Shown: positions 31,681-39,472, counted from the stretch's first letter. The stretch is 39,472 bases of DNA from JBDIBA01 sp039812705 (GCA_039812705.1 JBDIBA010000014.1:1-39472), one strand, 5' to 3'. The notes: generated by a model not told the origin, from the sequence alone. Numbers and translations: made by a program.

Positions 31681-32322
31681 CTAATTGTCTTTGTTGGTTT
31701 CTTGAGCCGGGGCGGGTGTGCCCTGGCTGTCTTGAGGACTTTGTTCAGCGTCAGAACTCTGTGAGTTCTCGGCTTCTTTCTTTGCGGCTTCTTGAGCCTT
31801 CTTGTCTGGCGCCAATACCATGATCATGTTGCGGCCGTCCAAGCGGGGCTCGTATTCGACCTTGGCAATGTTTGAGACTTCCTCGGCCACCTGGTCGAGA
31901 ATCTTCTTTCCATATTGAGGGCGGTCCATTTCGCGACCGCGAAACATGATGGTCAGCTTGACCTTGTGGCCCTCGGCGAGAAACTTTGCGACCTTGCGCG
32001 TCTTGGTTTCGAAGTCACCCGGGCCAATCTTGACGCGGTACTTCATTTCTTTGATTGAAACGTTTTGAGCCTTGCGCCGTGCTTCGCGTGCTTGCTGCGC
32101 CGCATCGAACTTGAACTTTCCATAGTTCATGATTCGACAAACCGGTGGGTTCGCCATCGGTGCAACTTCGACTAGGTCGAGGTCGGCGTCGCGAGCAATG
32201 TTGAGCGCTTGAGGAAGCGGCTTGATGCCGAGCTGCGTTCCGTCTTGGTCAACTAAACGAACTTCGCGTGCGCGAATGCGATCGTTGATCCGTGGCTCAT
32301 TGTTTGATGGGGCGCTAGCTAT
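31681..32322 (-). CDS. infC: Translation initiation factor IF-3, likely ATA start
   Basis: IF-3 prevents premature 50S joining and checks the start codon and initiator tRNA. The family region begins EPRINDRIRAREVRLV. No ATG, GTG or TTG gives a sensible N-terminus. ATA 32322, with AAGGAAAG (reverse strand of 32330-32337) 7 nt upstream, gives 213 aa beginning MASAPSNNEPRIND. Rare AUU/AUC/AUA starts on infC are known in other bacteria, where IF-3 discriminates against them and so controls its own synthesis. The open frame upstream to 32478 is leader sequence. A long Ser/Gln/Glu/Pro tail follows the folded part (KKEAENSQSSDAEQ onward). First gene of infC-rpmI-rplT. Confidence 0.93.
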   Translation of the reverse strand: MASAPSNNEPRINDRIRAREVRLVDQDGTQLGIKPLPQALNIARDADLDLVEVAPMANPPVCRIMNYGKFKFDAAQQAREARRKAQNVSIKEMKYRVKIGPGDFETKTRKVAKFLAEGHKVKLTIMFRGREMDRPQYGKKILDQVAEEVSNIAKVEYEPRLDGRNMIMVLAPDKKAQEAAKKEAENSQSSDAEQSPQDSQGTPAPAQETNKDN

Positions 32323-32510
32323 GGGGCATCTTTCCTTCTGATGGTGGGACGCAATGCGACCCACTTGGATTGTTGGTGAGTGCCGGGAGGTGCTGACGCA
32401 GCTAACAGAACGCGCCAAATGGCGGTTCTGAAAATCTGTGAACCAGGCGAGGTGTCTGACCGAAACCAGACCCTGCAAGGTGAGAGCACTGCCCTGCTTG
32501 GTATTTATTT
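32323..32510 (-). promoter_or_regulatory. Structured infC leader
   Basis: Between the infC start and the divergent DUF1844-like gene lie two clear hairpins. One is a near-perfect palindrome next to the ribosome-binding site (32344-32364). The other (32406-32430) pairs CAGAAC with GTTCTG around an inner GCC-AAAT-GGC. This is the place where L20 or IF-3 feedback control would act in other bacteria. The promoter itself was not convincingly identified. Confidence 0.45.
32344..32364. promoter_or_regulatory. Palindrome beside infC ribosome-binding site
   Basis: GTGGG-A-CGCA-A-TGCG-A-CCCAC reads the same on both strands except at three symmetric A positions. As RNA it folds into a 9-bp stem with one mismatch, ending 6 nt upstream of the infC Shine-Dalgarno. 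It could block or expose that site, or serve as a DNA operator. Confidence 0.5.
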
Positions 32511-32569
32511 TTGAGACTTCTGGAGCGAATGCTACTGGCTAGATGGCCAGTGCTGGTCGTTCCGTGCCT

Positions 32570-32575
32570 TAGGCT
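32570..32575 (+). promoter_or_regulatory. -10 box of a leaderless DUF1844-like gene
   Basis: TAGGCT ends 7 nt before ATG 32583, and no Shine-Dalgarno precedes that ATG. About 20 nt further upstream, CTGGC (32535-32539) and GCCAG (32546-32550) form a small inverted repeat, a possible operator. Confidence 0.4.
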
Positions 32576-32582
32576 ACACGCA

Positions 32583-33080
32583 ATGAGCACGTTTTGGACT
32601 CCAGACGGCGAACGGCCGATTAACAACTCCGCAGATCAGGGCGCACAAGCACCGCAGGCAGATCCGGCAATGTCGGAACCGGGCGGCCCAATGGGCGACC
32701 TCAGTCCCGAGGAAGAAGCCGAAGCCAAGGCTCAAATGGAGAAGCTGCGCGAGCAGCTATCTCAGGTTCCCGCCTATGTGGTTGTAGCCAATCACGGCTT
32801 TGGCCTTTTCGAGCTGGCAGCCATTCACCTCTCTTCGCAGCCACCCAACCTTGACGAAGCGCGTTTGGCAATTGACGGCCTGTCTGCGCTCATCACGTCT
32901 CTCGAGGGACGCCTCGGTGACACCGAGGCTCAGCTGCGTGAGGGCCTTAACCAACTTCAAATGGGTTTTGTGCAGATCTCGCAGATGGTTGCCGGGACCG
33001 CGCCCGACTCCAACGGCAATGTCACTACCTCAGATGCTGCGGGGTCAGAGTCCAGCGCAGACGCAGACGCAGACAGCTAG
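32583..33080 (+). CDS. DUF1844-like protein, 165 aa
   Basis: From ATG 32583 (the frame is open to 32511 but lacks a promoter-consistent start). A polar, Pro/Ala/Glu-rich N-terminus (about 1-55) is followed by a conserved-looking helical core: YVVVANHGFGLFELAAIHL, LDEARLAIDGLSALITSLEG and LREGLNQLQMGFVQI. This core has the shape of DUF1844 domains, which in actinobacteria often sit beside infC, as here on the opposite strand. The C-terminus ends in Ala-Asp repeats encoded by GACGCA units. Function is unknown; a link to translation is only suggested by position. Confidence 0.8.
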   Translation: MSTFWTPDGERPINNSADQGAQAPQADPAMSEPGGPMGDLSPEEEAEAKAQMEKLREQLSQVPAYVVVANHGFGLFELAAIHLSSQPPNLDEARLAIDGLSALITSLEGRLGDTEAQLREGLNQLQMGFVQISQMVAGTAPDSNGNVTTSDAAGSESSADADADS

Positions 33081-33090
33081 GTCGGTCGGT

Positions 33091-33112
33091 AGGTAGCGTT
33101 ACTTCGCTGCCT
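33091..33112. terminator. Stem-loop between DUF1844-like gene and rpe
   Basis: AGGTAGCG (33091-33098) pairs with CGCTGCCT (33105-33112) through one T-G wobble around a TTACTT loop. The rpe stop (reverse TAA, 33101-33099) lies in the loop. It is 10 nt after the plus-strand stop codon. There is no U-tract. Confidence 0.5.
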
Positions 33113-33755
33113 CGATGGCTTCCCTGATTTGGGCCGCGGCCTCTAGCGGGTTGGCTTTGGCAAAGATCGCCGAGCCCGCAACAAAAGTGTCGGCGCCGTT
33201 GAGTGCCGCGACTGGAGCGGTGTCGACGTCGATTCCCCCATCGACTTCTACGTGAACCTGTAGCCCGCGGTTTTTGAGGGCTTGGGATGAACGGTTGAGC
33301 TTTTCCATCACGTCGGCCATGAATTTCTGTCCGCCGAACCCCGGAACAACAGTCATGATCAGCAACATGTCGATCTGATCGAGAAACTCTTCGTAGGCCT
33401 CGAACGGAGTTGCGGGATTGACGGCTAGGCCGCGGTCCATGCCTAGGGACTTCATCTCGGCCAGCAGGCTTGCGGTATTGCCAACCTCGAAGTGAACCGA
33501 ACAGCTATTGGCACCGGCGTTCTTGAACGCCTCCAGATAGTCGCCCGGGTTCTGCATCATCAGGTGACAGTCAAAGTAGAGGTCTGTTTCTTTGCGCAGC
33601 GATGCAATGACGGGTGGACCCAGGGTGATGTTCGGCACGAAGTGTCCGTCCATTACGTCGATGTGCAACAAGTCGGCTTGGGTCTCGATGCCCTGAACAT
33701 CGCGGGCCAGATTCGCGAAGTCGGCCGAGAGGATTGAAGGAGCAATTCGAGCCAT
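33099..33755 (-). CDS. rpe: Ribulose-phosphate 3-epimerase
   Basis: Converts ribulose-5-P to xylulose-5-P, linking the oxidative branch (zwf, gnd) to tkt encoded 20 kb away in this window. 218 aa TIM barrel. Motifs are SILSADFANL at the N-terminus, DVMDGHFVPNITLGPPV with metal-binding His/Asp, and VVPGFGGQKFM, with the phosphate-binding region near AGSAIF. ATG 33755 follows GGAG closely. It is the last gene of the metK-priA-def-fmt-rpe run, 37 nt after fmt. Confidence 0.97.
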   Translation of the reverse strand: MARIAPSILSADFANLARDVQGIETQADLLHIDVMDGHFVPNITLGPPVIASLRKETDLYFDCHLMMQNPGDYLEAFKNAGANSCSVHFEVGNTASLLAEMKSLGMDRGLAVNPATPFEAYEEFLDQIDMLLIMTVVPGFGGQKFMADVMEKLNRSSQALKNRGLQVHVEVDGGIDVDTAPVAALNGADTFVAGSAIFAKANPLEAAAQIREAIEAAK

Positions 33756-33792
33756 CGCTCCAACTTACCGGCGCCGCCGTCTCGCCGGGCTG

Positions 33793-34665
33793 TTAGATAA
33801 ACCGAGGTTCGCCAGAGAGGCGCGCGCCGTTTAGCCAGGCCTGCGCACTCATTGGCGCTTTGTTTTGAGGCTGCACGCTTACCAGGGTTAGCTCGCCCTT
33901 CCCGGCACCAACCTGGGTGCCACTCAGCTGACCGGGTTCAAGGTTGGTTGCGTCTTGCCCAACTCGGGCTTCAAGAATGCGAAAGCGGTTGCCGTCGAGG
34001 GTTGTCCACGCGCGTCCGAGGCGAATGACCCGGTTTATCTTTTCCGCGCTGATCGAAAAGTCGATACGAAATGAGTCGGGGTTGAACTTTTCCGAGTAGG
34101 TCGCGTCGCCCGATTGTGGAGTCGGCGTACCGATGCCCTCGTTGAGAGTTTCAACCAGCAATTCGGCGCCCTTGTCGAACAGACGCTTGCTCAACTCTGT
34201 CGAGGTCTCGTTCTCTCCGATTGTCGTCTTGTGCAGTTTGTAAACGGGACCGGTGTCAAAGCCTTCTTCGATTCCCATGACGCAAACCCCCGTTTCGATA
34301 TCGCCTGCGAGGATTGCACTTTCAACCGGACTCGCACCTCGCCAACGTGGCAGCAAGGACGGATGCAGGTTTAACCATGTAAGGCGTGACAACACGGGCT
34401 CTTTGATGAGACGGCCGAACTGAACAATCACGCCGGCGTCGGCGTCTGTGTCCATGACGTCTTTCATCTTGTGAGTGACTGCCAGTCCAAGTTCTTCGGC
34501 AACAGCCTTGACAGGCGTTGGAATCAACTTGTTTGTGCGCCCACGCTTGCGGTCGGGTTGAGTTACGACCAAGACAACTTCGTGTCCGGCGTTATGAATG
34601 GTGCGCAAAACGCGCGAAGCATCAACGGGTGTCCCCATGAAGACAATGCGCACGGGCTTTGTCAA
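33793..34665 (-). CDS. fmt: Methionyl-tRNA formyltransferase
   Basis: Formylates initiator Met-tRNA. 290 aa, a little shorter than the common 310. The formyl-transfer domain has the loop DRKRGRTNK and the catalytic residues Asn99 and His101 in LNLHPSLLPRWRGASP, with Asp137 in EEGFDTGPVY. The C-terminal tRNA-binding domain follows with RAWTTLDGNRFRI. The start TTG 34665 overlaps the def stop (TTGA, 34665-34662), giving translational coupling with the deformylase that later removes the formyl group. Confidence 0.96.
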   Translation of the reverse strand: MTKPVRIVFMGTPVDASRVLRTIHNAGHEVVLVVTQPDRKRGRTNKLIPTPVKAVAEELGLAVTHKMKDVMDTDADAGVIVQFGRLIKEPVLSRLTWLNLHPSLLPRWRGASPVESAILAGDIETGVCVMGIEEGFDTGPVYKLHKTTIGENETSTELSKRLFDKGAELLVETLNEGIGTPTPQSGDATYSEKFNPDSFRIDFSISAEKINRVIRLGRAWTTLDGNRFRILEARVGQDATNLEPGQLSGTQVGAGKGELTLVSVQPQNKAPMSAQAWLNGARLSGEPRFI

Positions 34666-35261
34666 CCGCCCGCTTCTTGTGCGCGCAACGAGGCCATTGC
34701 CTGCTTCTTTTGTTCAGGGGTCAATCGGGAGAGCAGCAATTTGCCGTCGAGATGGTCGACTTCGTGTTGCAAGATGCGACCCTCAAAACCACTGGTTTCG
34801 AGTTCGATGGGGTTTCCGTCCAAGTCGGTTCCGCGCAGCAACACGTGGTCGGGCCGAACTATCTCAAAGAACTGACCAGGAACGGACAAGCAGCCCTCTT
34901 CGTAGGTGAACGTGCCGCTGGTCTCGACAATTTCGGGATTGATGATGACCCGTGCACCTTTGCCTTCGCTGTCGTCGTAAACGAACATGCGCAAGGAAAC
35001 CCCGACCTGATTGGCCGCGAGTCCGACACCTGGAGCCAGATACATGGTGGACAACATGTCCTTTGCAAGGCTTCTGGTGACGTCGGTTATTTCATCGACT
35101 TTGCGACACGGAGTCTTCAGGACGGGGTCTCCGAAGACCCGGACCTCGTATGGGGCGACTTTTGGAATCTTTGACACGATGGCGTGAGCGTAGTTTCTCG
35201 TTCCCGACCAGCGCAGAAGATCGTGAAAAAGTCGAGCTGGCCTGCTGAATTCATACGCCAT
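34662..35261 (-). CDS. def: Peptide deformylase
   Basis: Removes the N-formyl group from new proteins. 199 aa from ATG 35261, which overlaps the priA end by 11 nt. GTG 35177 would give 171 aa with the more usual start just before APYEVRVFGDPVLK, so the first 28 residues may not be made. All three signature motifs are present: GVGLAANQ (78-85), EGCLSVPG with metal Cys124, and QHEVDHLDG with His166, Glu167 and His170. It lies between priA and fmt in the usual actinobacterial order. Confidence 0.95.
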   Translation of the reverse strand: MAYEFSRPARLFHDLLRWSGTRNYAHAIVSKIPKVAPYEVRVFGDPVLKTPCRKVDEITDVTRSLAKDMLSTMYLAPGVGLAANQVGVSLRMFVYDDSEGKGARVIINPEIVETSGTFTYEEGCLSVPGQFFEIVRPDHVLLRGTDLDGNPIELETSGFEGRILQHEVDHLDGKLLLSRLTPEQKKQAMASLRAQEAGG

Positions 35262-36969
35262 AGGGGTCCACTCTCACTGCTAGGCGCCCCTGCGGGCGTT
35301 TCATTTCTGCCAGTCCATTACACAACACTTCGGTGGAACGGGCCTTCAGCATGAAAGTGCCGTTGTCGGGGCCCCAGACCTCGATTCCAAGCGGGGCCGC
35401 GTCGACAAATGCCTGTGCGTTCGGGCCGGTAACGGTGGCGATTGCCCCGAAGGGTGGCCATTGCATGACTTGGCGAAACGCAATTGAGGCTTCATTGACC
35501 AGTTGGGGCTGCACGGAGGCCGCAGCGGTTAGGGCGACGTGGTCTGGTTTACGCGTTTGCACAATCACGCGCGCGGGCTTGCCGCGCACAATTCGCGATG
35601 CGCGCGCCAGCAATAACAATGCGTCTTCGTCGGCGCGGAACTTCTGTGCAAATAGGTCTTGATCGAAATCAAGGAAGACAACTAGGTCGGCTCTGCCAAC
35701 CCTGTTGAGTACGGCCTCGGTTCCAAGGAGGACTTGCGTGTCGGGAAGAGAGTCGCTTTCTTGTGTGACTTCACCAACGGGTTTGTTAATGACCTTGGCC
35801 AGTTGTTCGGCTGCTTGATTCACTCCGAGTCGAAGTTGTTTGAACTTGGTACCACCGCACTTGGAACACACAACGGGCTGAGCAAAGTCACACCTGGTGC
35901 AGCTCAATTCGATTGACTCTGCAGTTGTAACGGTGACTCGCCCCTCGCAGCGCGAACATGCGGGAATGGACTGACACTTGTTGCACACAAGAAGCGTCGC
36001 GCGGCCCTTGCGGTTCAGTACACAAAGCACGCGAGCTTGTTGGCCGATTGCGCGCGTGACCGCTTCAGAGAACAACCCGTTGCGGGGATCTTCGTCACGC
36101 ATGTCGACCACTTCAATGTTTGCCCAGCCGCGACGTTCCTCTTCTTTTGCTGGTTCTACGAGTTGACTGAATGCCAAGTGTTCGAGTCGGGGCGCCGGGC
36201 TGAGCAGCGTGACAGCCGCGCCGCAGCGTCGGGCGCGTTCGACAGCAACCTCTACGGCGTCCCAAGTGGGCGCGCCTTCTTGACGCAAAGCGCGGTCATG
36301 ACAATCGACCACAACTATTCGCCTTAGTGGATGCACAGGTGCCCAGGCTGCGCTCATGGTTCCAACAACACTGATGTTTCCTGAGCGCGCTACTCCCCAA
36401 TCGCCTGGCGACAACGCGACCTTGTGTCCGTTCTTACGCAGGCGGGTGTGAAGGCGTTCACTTTGACGAAGAGACGGAACGATGATCAACGCCGGACCAT
36501 TGTCGATGGCATCAACAATCAATTCATACGGGTCGCTTGTCGGCGGCCAACGATGAGTTGTTACAGAAAAGTTATCTAGGCGTTGTTGTCCGTCCTCATC
36601 TCGCGATTCATTTTGTTGGCTTAGCTGATAGACGTTGCGTTGCGGTGAGGCAGTTTGCAGAAAAGTGTTGGTGCGGGCGGACCACCGCCACGCGGCCCAT
36701 CGCGCAAGTTCGATGACATCGCGCGAAGGACCCCAACCACTGACCTTGGTGATTTCGCGAAGTGTCTTGTCTTCGGGCGGCGTTGTATCAAGCTCGCTGA
36801 TCCATCCGGCAACGCTGCGGCCGTGCAGAGGTGCGCGCACACGCATGCCGACAAATGGTTCACCAAGCTTTTCGGGAAACGCGTAATCGAATACAACTTC
36901 GAGTCCTGCAACATCTGGAATGACACCAACAACGCTTGCGTTTGCTGAATCGCCAGACTGCGCGCGCAA
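35251..36969 (-). CDS. priA: Primosomal protein N' (PriA), degenerate helicase
   Basis: 572 aa from TTG 36969, supported by GAGGA 8 nt upstream next to the metK stop; the longer frame to 37032 would lie inside metK. The N-terminal 3'-DNA-binding region begins VVFDYAFPEKLGEPFVGMRVRAPLHGR. The helicase region lacks a Walker A motif (VDAIDNGPALIIVPS stands there), and the DEAH box is replaced by DCHD. The family's paired CxxC zinc sites are kept (CNKC, CSRC, CTRC, CSKC). Loss of the ATPase motifs is characteristic of actinobacterial PriA. It probably acts as a loading or structural factor in replication restart rather than an active helicase. Confidence 0.92.
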   Translation of the reverse strand: MRAQSGDSANASVVGVIPDVAGLEVVFDYAFPEKLGEPFVGMRVRAPLHGRSVAGWISELDTTPPEDKTLREITKVSGWGPSRDVIELARWAAWRWSARTNTFLQTASPQRNVYQLSQQNESRDEDGQQRLDNFSVTTHRWPPTSDPYELIVDAIDNGPALIIVPSLRQSERLHTRLRKNGHKVALSPGDWGVARSGNISVVGTMSAAWAPVHPLRRIVVVDCHDRALRQEGAPTWDAVEVAVERARRCGAAVTLLSPAPRLEHLAFSQLVEPAKEEERRGWANIEVVDMRDEDPRNGLFSEAVTRAIGQQARVLCVLNRKGRATLLVCNKCQSIPACSRCEGRVTVTTAESIELSCTRCDFAQPVVCSKCGGTKFKQLRLGVNQAAEQLAKVINKPVGEVTQESDSLPDTQVLLGTEAVLNRVGRADLVVFLDFDQDLFAQKFRADEDALLLLARASRIVRGKPARVIVQTRKPDHVALTAAASVQPQLVNEASIAFRQVMQWPPFGAIATVTGPNAQAFVDAAPLGIEVWGPDNGTFMLKARSTEVLCNGLAEMKRPQGRLAVRVDPYGV

Positions 36970-36980
36970 GGAAGTGGTCC

Positions 36981-38168
36981 TCAGGCTCCGAGCAGCTTCT
37001 TGAACTCGTCGAGCTTCGAGACGGACTCCCATGTGAAGGTGTCTTCGTTGCGACCAAAGTGACCGTATGTGGCAGTTGGCTTGTAGATGGGCCTGCGCAA
37101 GTCAAGTGCCGAAACAATCGCCGACGGCCGCAGGTCAAAACAGTCACGTACGGCTTCTTGAATGCGTTCAGGTGCAACCTGTTCGGTACCAAAGGTTTCA
37201 ACCATGATTGAAACGGGGTGCGCAACGCCGATGGCGTATGCAACTTGTACCTCGCACTTGTCTGCTGCCCCGCTTGCAACAACGTGTTTGGCAACCCAGC
37301 GCGCCGCATAAGCAGCCGAGCGATCGACTTTTGATGGATCTTTTCCGCTGAACGCTCCGCCGCCATGGCGCGCTGCGCCGCCATAGGTGTCGACAATGAT
37401 CTTGCGTCCGGTGAGACCTGCGTCGGCGCGCGGGCCACCCATTACGAATGAACCGGTCGGGTTAACCATCAAACGAAAGTCGTCGCCACGAAACTCTTCA
37501 GGCAGTGCCTCGTTGATTACAGCGCGGCGAAGATCGTTTGGCAGGGTTCCCTCGTAGTCAATGCCGGGGTCGTGTTGGGTTGACACAAGCACGGTGTCGA
37601 GACGCACGGGCTTGCCGTTTTGGTACTCGAAGGTGACCTGCGTTTTGCCGTCGGGACGCAGGTATGAAAGTTCGCCCGACTTGCGTGCTTCAGCAAGGCG
37701 CTTGGAAATGCGATGCGCAGTCCAAATGGGCACCGGCATGAGGTCTGGTGTTTCGTTGCAGGCAAAGCCAAACATCATTCCTTGGTCGCCGGCGCCTTGG
37801 GCCTCGTGTTGTTCACCTGCTCCGGTACGTGCCTCGGTTGATACGTCAACGCCTTGGGCAATGTCTGGCGACTGCTCGCCTACCGAGACAATGACTCCAC
37901 AAGTTGCGGCATCGAAGCCCACGGCCTCGCCCGTGTAGCCAATGTCGGTAATGGTTTGGCGCACAAGCGCCGGAATCTCTACGTAAGCGCTGGTTGAAAT
38001 CTCGCCCGCGACCATCACGAGGCCGGTTGTCAGCAGGGTTTCACATGCAACGCGTCCTGCCGGGTCCTTCTCAAGAATTGCGTCGAGGATGGTGTCGGAG
38101 ATCTGGTCGGCAATCTTGTCTGGGTGGCCCTCGGTCACTGACTCAGAAGTGAACAGATGTGAACTCAT
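36981..38168 (-). CDS. metK: S-adenosylmethionine synthetase
   Basis: Makes SAM from methionine and ATP; it supplies the several methyltransferases of this window. 395 aa, full length. Motifs are ESVTEGHPDKIADQISD at the N-terminus, GAGDQGMMFGFA in the middle and GGGAFSGKDPSKVDRSAAY in the last third, all typical and intact. ATG 38168 has GGAG about 9 nt upstream. It follows coaBC by 25 nt. No SAM riboswitch fits in that gap. Confidence 0.98.
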   Translation of the reverse strand: MSSHLFTSESVTEGHPDKIADQISDTILDAILEKDPAGRVACETLLTTGLVMVAGEISTSAYVEIPALVRQTITDIGYTGEAVGFDAATCGVIVSVGEQSPDIAQGVDVSTEARTGAGEQHEAQGAGDQGMMFGFACNETPDLMPVPIWTAHRISKRLAEARKSGELSYLRPDGKTQVTFEYQNGKPVRLDTVLVSTQHDPGIDYEGTLPNDLRRAVINEALPEEFRGDDFRLMVNPTGSFVMGGPRADAGLTGRKIIVDTYGGAARHGGGAFSGKDPSKVDRSAAYAARWVAKHVVASGAADKCEVQVAYAIGVAHPVSIMVETFGTEQVAPERIQEAVRDCFDLRPSAIVSALDLRRPIYKPTATYGHFGRNEDTFTWESVSKLDEFKKLLGA

Positions 38169-38193
38169 TTACTTGTCTCCGGCGCTTTGAGAA

Positions 38194-39402
38194 TCAGGCG
38201 CTCGAGTCTCTTCTCAGGCGCACGATCAGGTCATTTATGTGGTGTGCAACCGTACGCTTTTCTCCAGAACAATGGGTGACTTGGCCGGACTTGTCGAAAA
38301 CGGAAACCACGTTGGTGTCCACCTCAAAGCCGGCGTCGGTCCTGGAGACGTCATTGACCACAATTGCGTCGAGGTTCTTGGCCTTCAGCTTTTGTAAGCC
38401 GTGACTCTCAATGTCATTCGTCTCTGCGGCAAAACCAACAATGGTTTGGTCTTCGCGCGAAGCCTTGGTGATATCAGTCAGGACATCGACCGTGGGGACC
38501 AGTTCCAACTGTGGAGTGCCGTCGGACTTTTTGATCTTTTGCTCGGCTGGTGATTTGGGGCGAAAATCGGCGATTGCTGCGGCCATCACAACCACGTCGG
38601 CTTCGGATAGATATTGCATGCAGGCGTCGTGCATTTCGTCGGCCGTTGCGACGCGTGTTGTGCGAATGTCCGGTGGGCCATCAACCGTGGAAATGAGATG
38701 CACGCTTGCACCACGCGATGCAGCATCGAGCGCAATGGCAATCCCCTGCTTGCCCGACGACCGATTCCCAATGAAACGAACGGGGTCAATGGGCTCGCGC
38801 GTCCCGCCTGCCGTCACGAGGACTGAAATGCCGCGCATGTCTTGCGCGTCTTGGTTGGCCGAACCCTTGAGCTTGAGCGCTTCTTGAATGGCCGACACGA
38901 TGGCGGCGGGGTCGGCAAGGCGCCCGGGGCCGCTGTCACCACCGGCGAGCGGACCGTCTTCGGGCCCCACAATTTGGACTCCGCGACCTTTAAGTAAGGC
39001 AACATTTGCAACCACTGCCGGGTGTTCCCACATTTCAGTGTGCATTGCCGGCGCAATGATTACAGGCGCGCGCGTTGCAACAAGCGTGGTTGACAACAAG
39101 TCGTTGCAAAGTCCGTTTGCGTACGCACCAATCAAGCGCGCGGTGGCGGGCACAACGGCAATCAAATCAGCCGACTGCCCAAGGCTGGTGTGCGGGCTGG
39201 GTTCTGGCGAATCCCACAACGAAGAGCGAACCGGTTCCCCGCTGAGTGCCGCAAAGGTCGTTTCACCAATGAAACGGCTGGCGTTGGGAGTCATGATGAC
39301 GCTGACTTGGTTGCCGTGTTCTTTGAGGCGTCTGCACACTTCGACTGCCTTGTATGCGGAAACGCCACCGCACACACCGAGGACGATGTGGGGTTGGCTC
39401 AT
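38194..39402 (-). CDS. coaBC: Bifunctional phosphopantothenoylcysteine decarboxylase / phosphopantothenate-cysteine ligase
   Basis: Two consecutive steps of coenzyme A synthesis. 402 aa. The N-terminal flavoprotein (CoaC, about 1-185) opens with VLGVCGGVSAYKAVEVCRRL and has APAMHTEMW. The C-terminal ligase (CoaB, about 190-402) has VTAGGTREPIDPVRFIGNRS, AAAIADFRP and KIKKSDG. ATG 39402 lies 20 nt after the stop of the upstream gene. The order with metK next is the usual actinobacterial one. Confidence 0.97.
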   Translation of the reverse strand: MSQPHIVLGVCGGVSAYKAVEVCRRLKEHGNQVSVIMTPNASRFIGETTFAALSGEPVRSSLWDSPEPSPHTSLGQSADLIAVVPATARLIGAYANGLCNDLLSTTLVATRAPVIIAPAMHTEMWEHPAVVANVALLKGRGVQIVGPEDGPLAGGDSGPGRLADPAAIVSAIQEALKLKGSANQDAQDMRGISVLVTAGGTREPIDPVRFIGNRSSGKQGIAIALDAASRGASVHLISTVDGPPDIRTTRVATADEMHDACMQYLSEADVVVMAAAIADFRPKSPAEQKIKKSDGTPQLELVPTVDVLTDITKASREDQTIVGFAAETNDIESHGLQKLKAKNLDAIVVNDVSRTDAGFEVDTNVVSVFDKSGQVTHCSGEKRTVAHHINDLIVRLRRDSSA

Positions 39403-39422
39403 GGCGAAGAGCTGCCGCGTTG

Positions 39423-39472
39423 TTACGCGGGTTCGTCGCCAGACGTTGCCGTGTCGTTGGTTGCCGTGTCGT
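39423..39472 (-). CDS. rpoZ: 3' end of a gene, rpoZ (RNA polymerase omega) by synteny
   Basis: The last codons read DTATNDTATSGDEPA and stop at TAA (39425-39423). The remainder lies outside the window. The assignment to omega rests only on the conserved order rpoZ-coaBC-metK-priA and on the fact that actinobacterial omega often ends in a loose acidic tail. A 15-nt direct repeat encodes the repeated TAT(N)DTAT part. Confidence 0.5.
   Translation of the reverse strand, partial: DTATNDTATSGDEPA

Noticed and set aside
33049..33077. CRISPR-like or satellite repeat (GACGCA units)
   Set aside because: It is a short in-frame Ala-Asp repeat at the end of the DUF1844-like protein, with no spacers.
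38169..38193. SAM riboswitch ahead of metK
   Set aside because: Only 25 nt separate coaBC and metK, too short for any SAM riboswitch.

Overview
The window is a contiguous stretch of an actinobacterial chromosome (Actinomycetota), of moderate GC by eye. The phylum call rests on four things: an ARC/Mpa-type proteasomal ATPase ending in GQYL; a MarP-type membrane serine protease with the family's cysteine pair; OpcA beside Zwf; and the gene order rpoZ-coaBC-metK-priA-def-fmt-rpe with a degenerate PriA. Several genes begin 6-8 nt after a TANNNT or TATAAC-like -10 box with no Shine-Dalgarno, which also fits actinobacterial leaderless transcription. An acidimicrobial or other aquatic actinobacterium is plausible, but the sequence alone does not fix the class. 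No tRNA, rRNA, CRISPR array, transposase or integrase was seen. No intergenic stretch exceeds about 300 nt; the longest is the 260-nt infC/DUF1844 divergent region.

Layout. 1-5180: an unrecognised helical protein; the proteasomal ATPase arc (-); a ferredoxin (+); and sod-xseA-xseB (-). 5264-7786: a secreted protein of unknown function (-) and a secreted LamG-type protein (+). 7783-12114: a minus-strand string, dacB-like PBP4, three small membrane-associated proteins including a holin-superfamily-like one, trmI and marP, mostly with ATGA overlaps. 12138-22935: a conserved hypothetical gene, then an oxidative and non-oxidative pentose-phosphate operon, tkt-tal-pgi-gnd-zwf-opcA (+). A second LamG paralogue lies in reverse between opcA and pgl. 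22959-28149: an orphan gene, fused anthranilate synthase trpE(G), msrB with a methyltransferase, and a LOG-family nucleotide hydrolase. 28128-31039: a minus run with an ATP-grasp protein, two small proteins (one extremely acidic), a flavin reductase-like protein and a SpoU rRNA methylase. 31057-32322: infC-rpmI-rplT (-), with a divergent DUF1844-like gene. 33099-39472: rpe, fmt, def, priA, metK, coaBC and the tail of a gene that is rpoZ by synteny.

How the genes work together. The pentose-phosphate block encodes the route from glucose-6-P to pentose-P and back, and the separately located rpe supplies the epimerase. Gnd is the short form, with Asp30 at the NAD-preferring position. The fmt/def pair handles N-formyl-Met, while infC-rpmI-rplT and the SpoU methylase belong to ribosome function.

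Most notable observations: (1) xseA has no ATG/GTG/TTG in front of its OB-fold and is in frame directly after the sod stop codon; (2) infC appears to start at ATA; (3) two LamG paralogues share a 17/19 identical box across their GTG starts; (4) stop codons are repeatedly embedded in 3' hairpins; (5) a very acidic 75-aa protein and a 71-aa protein lie just upstream of an ATP-grasp ligase-like gene. I did not find a clear-cut new defence or mobile system; the ATP-grasp cassette and the LamG pair are the best candidates for something undescribed.
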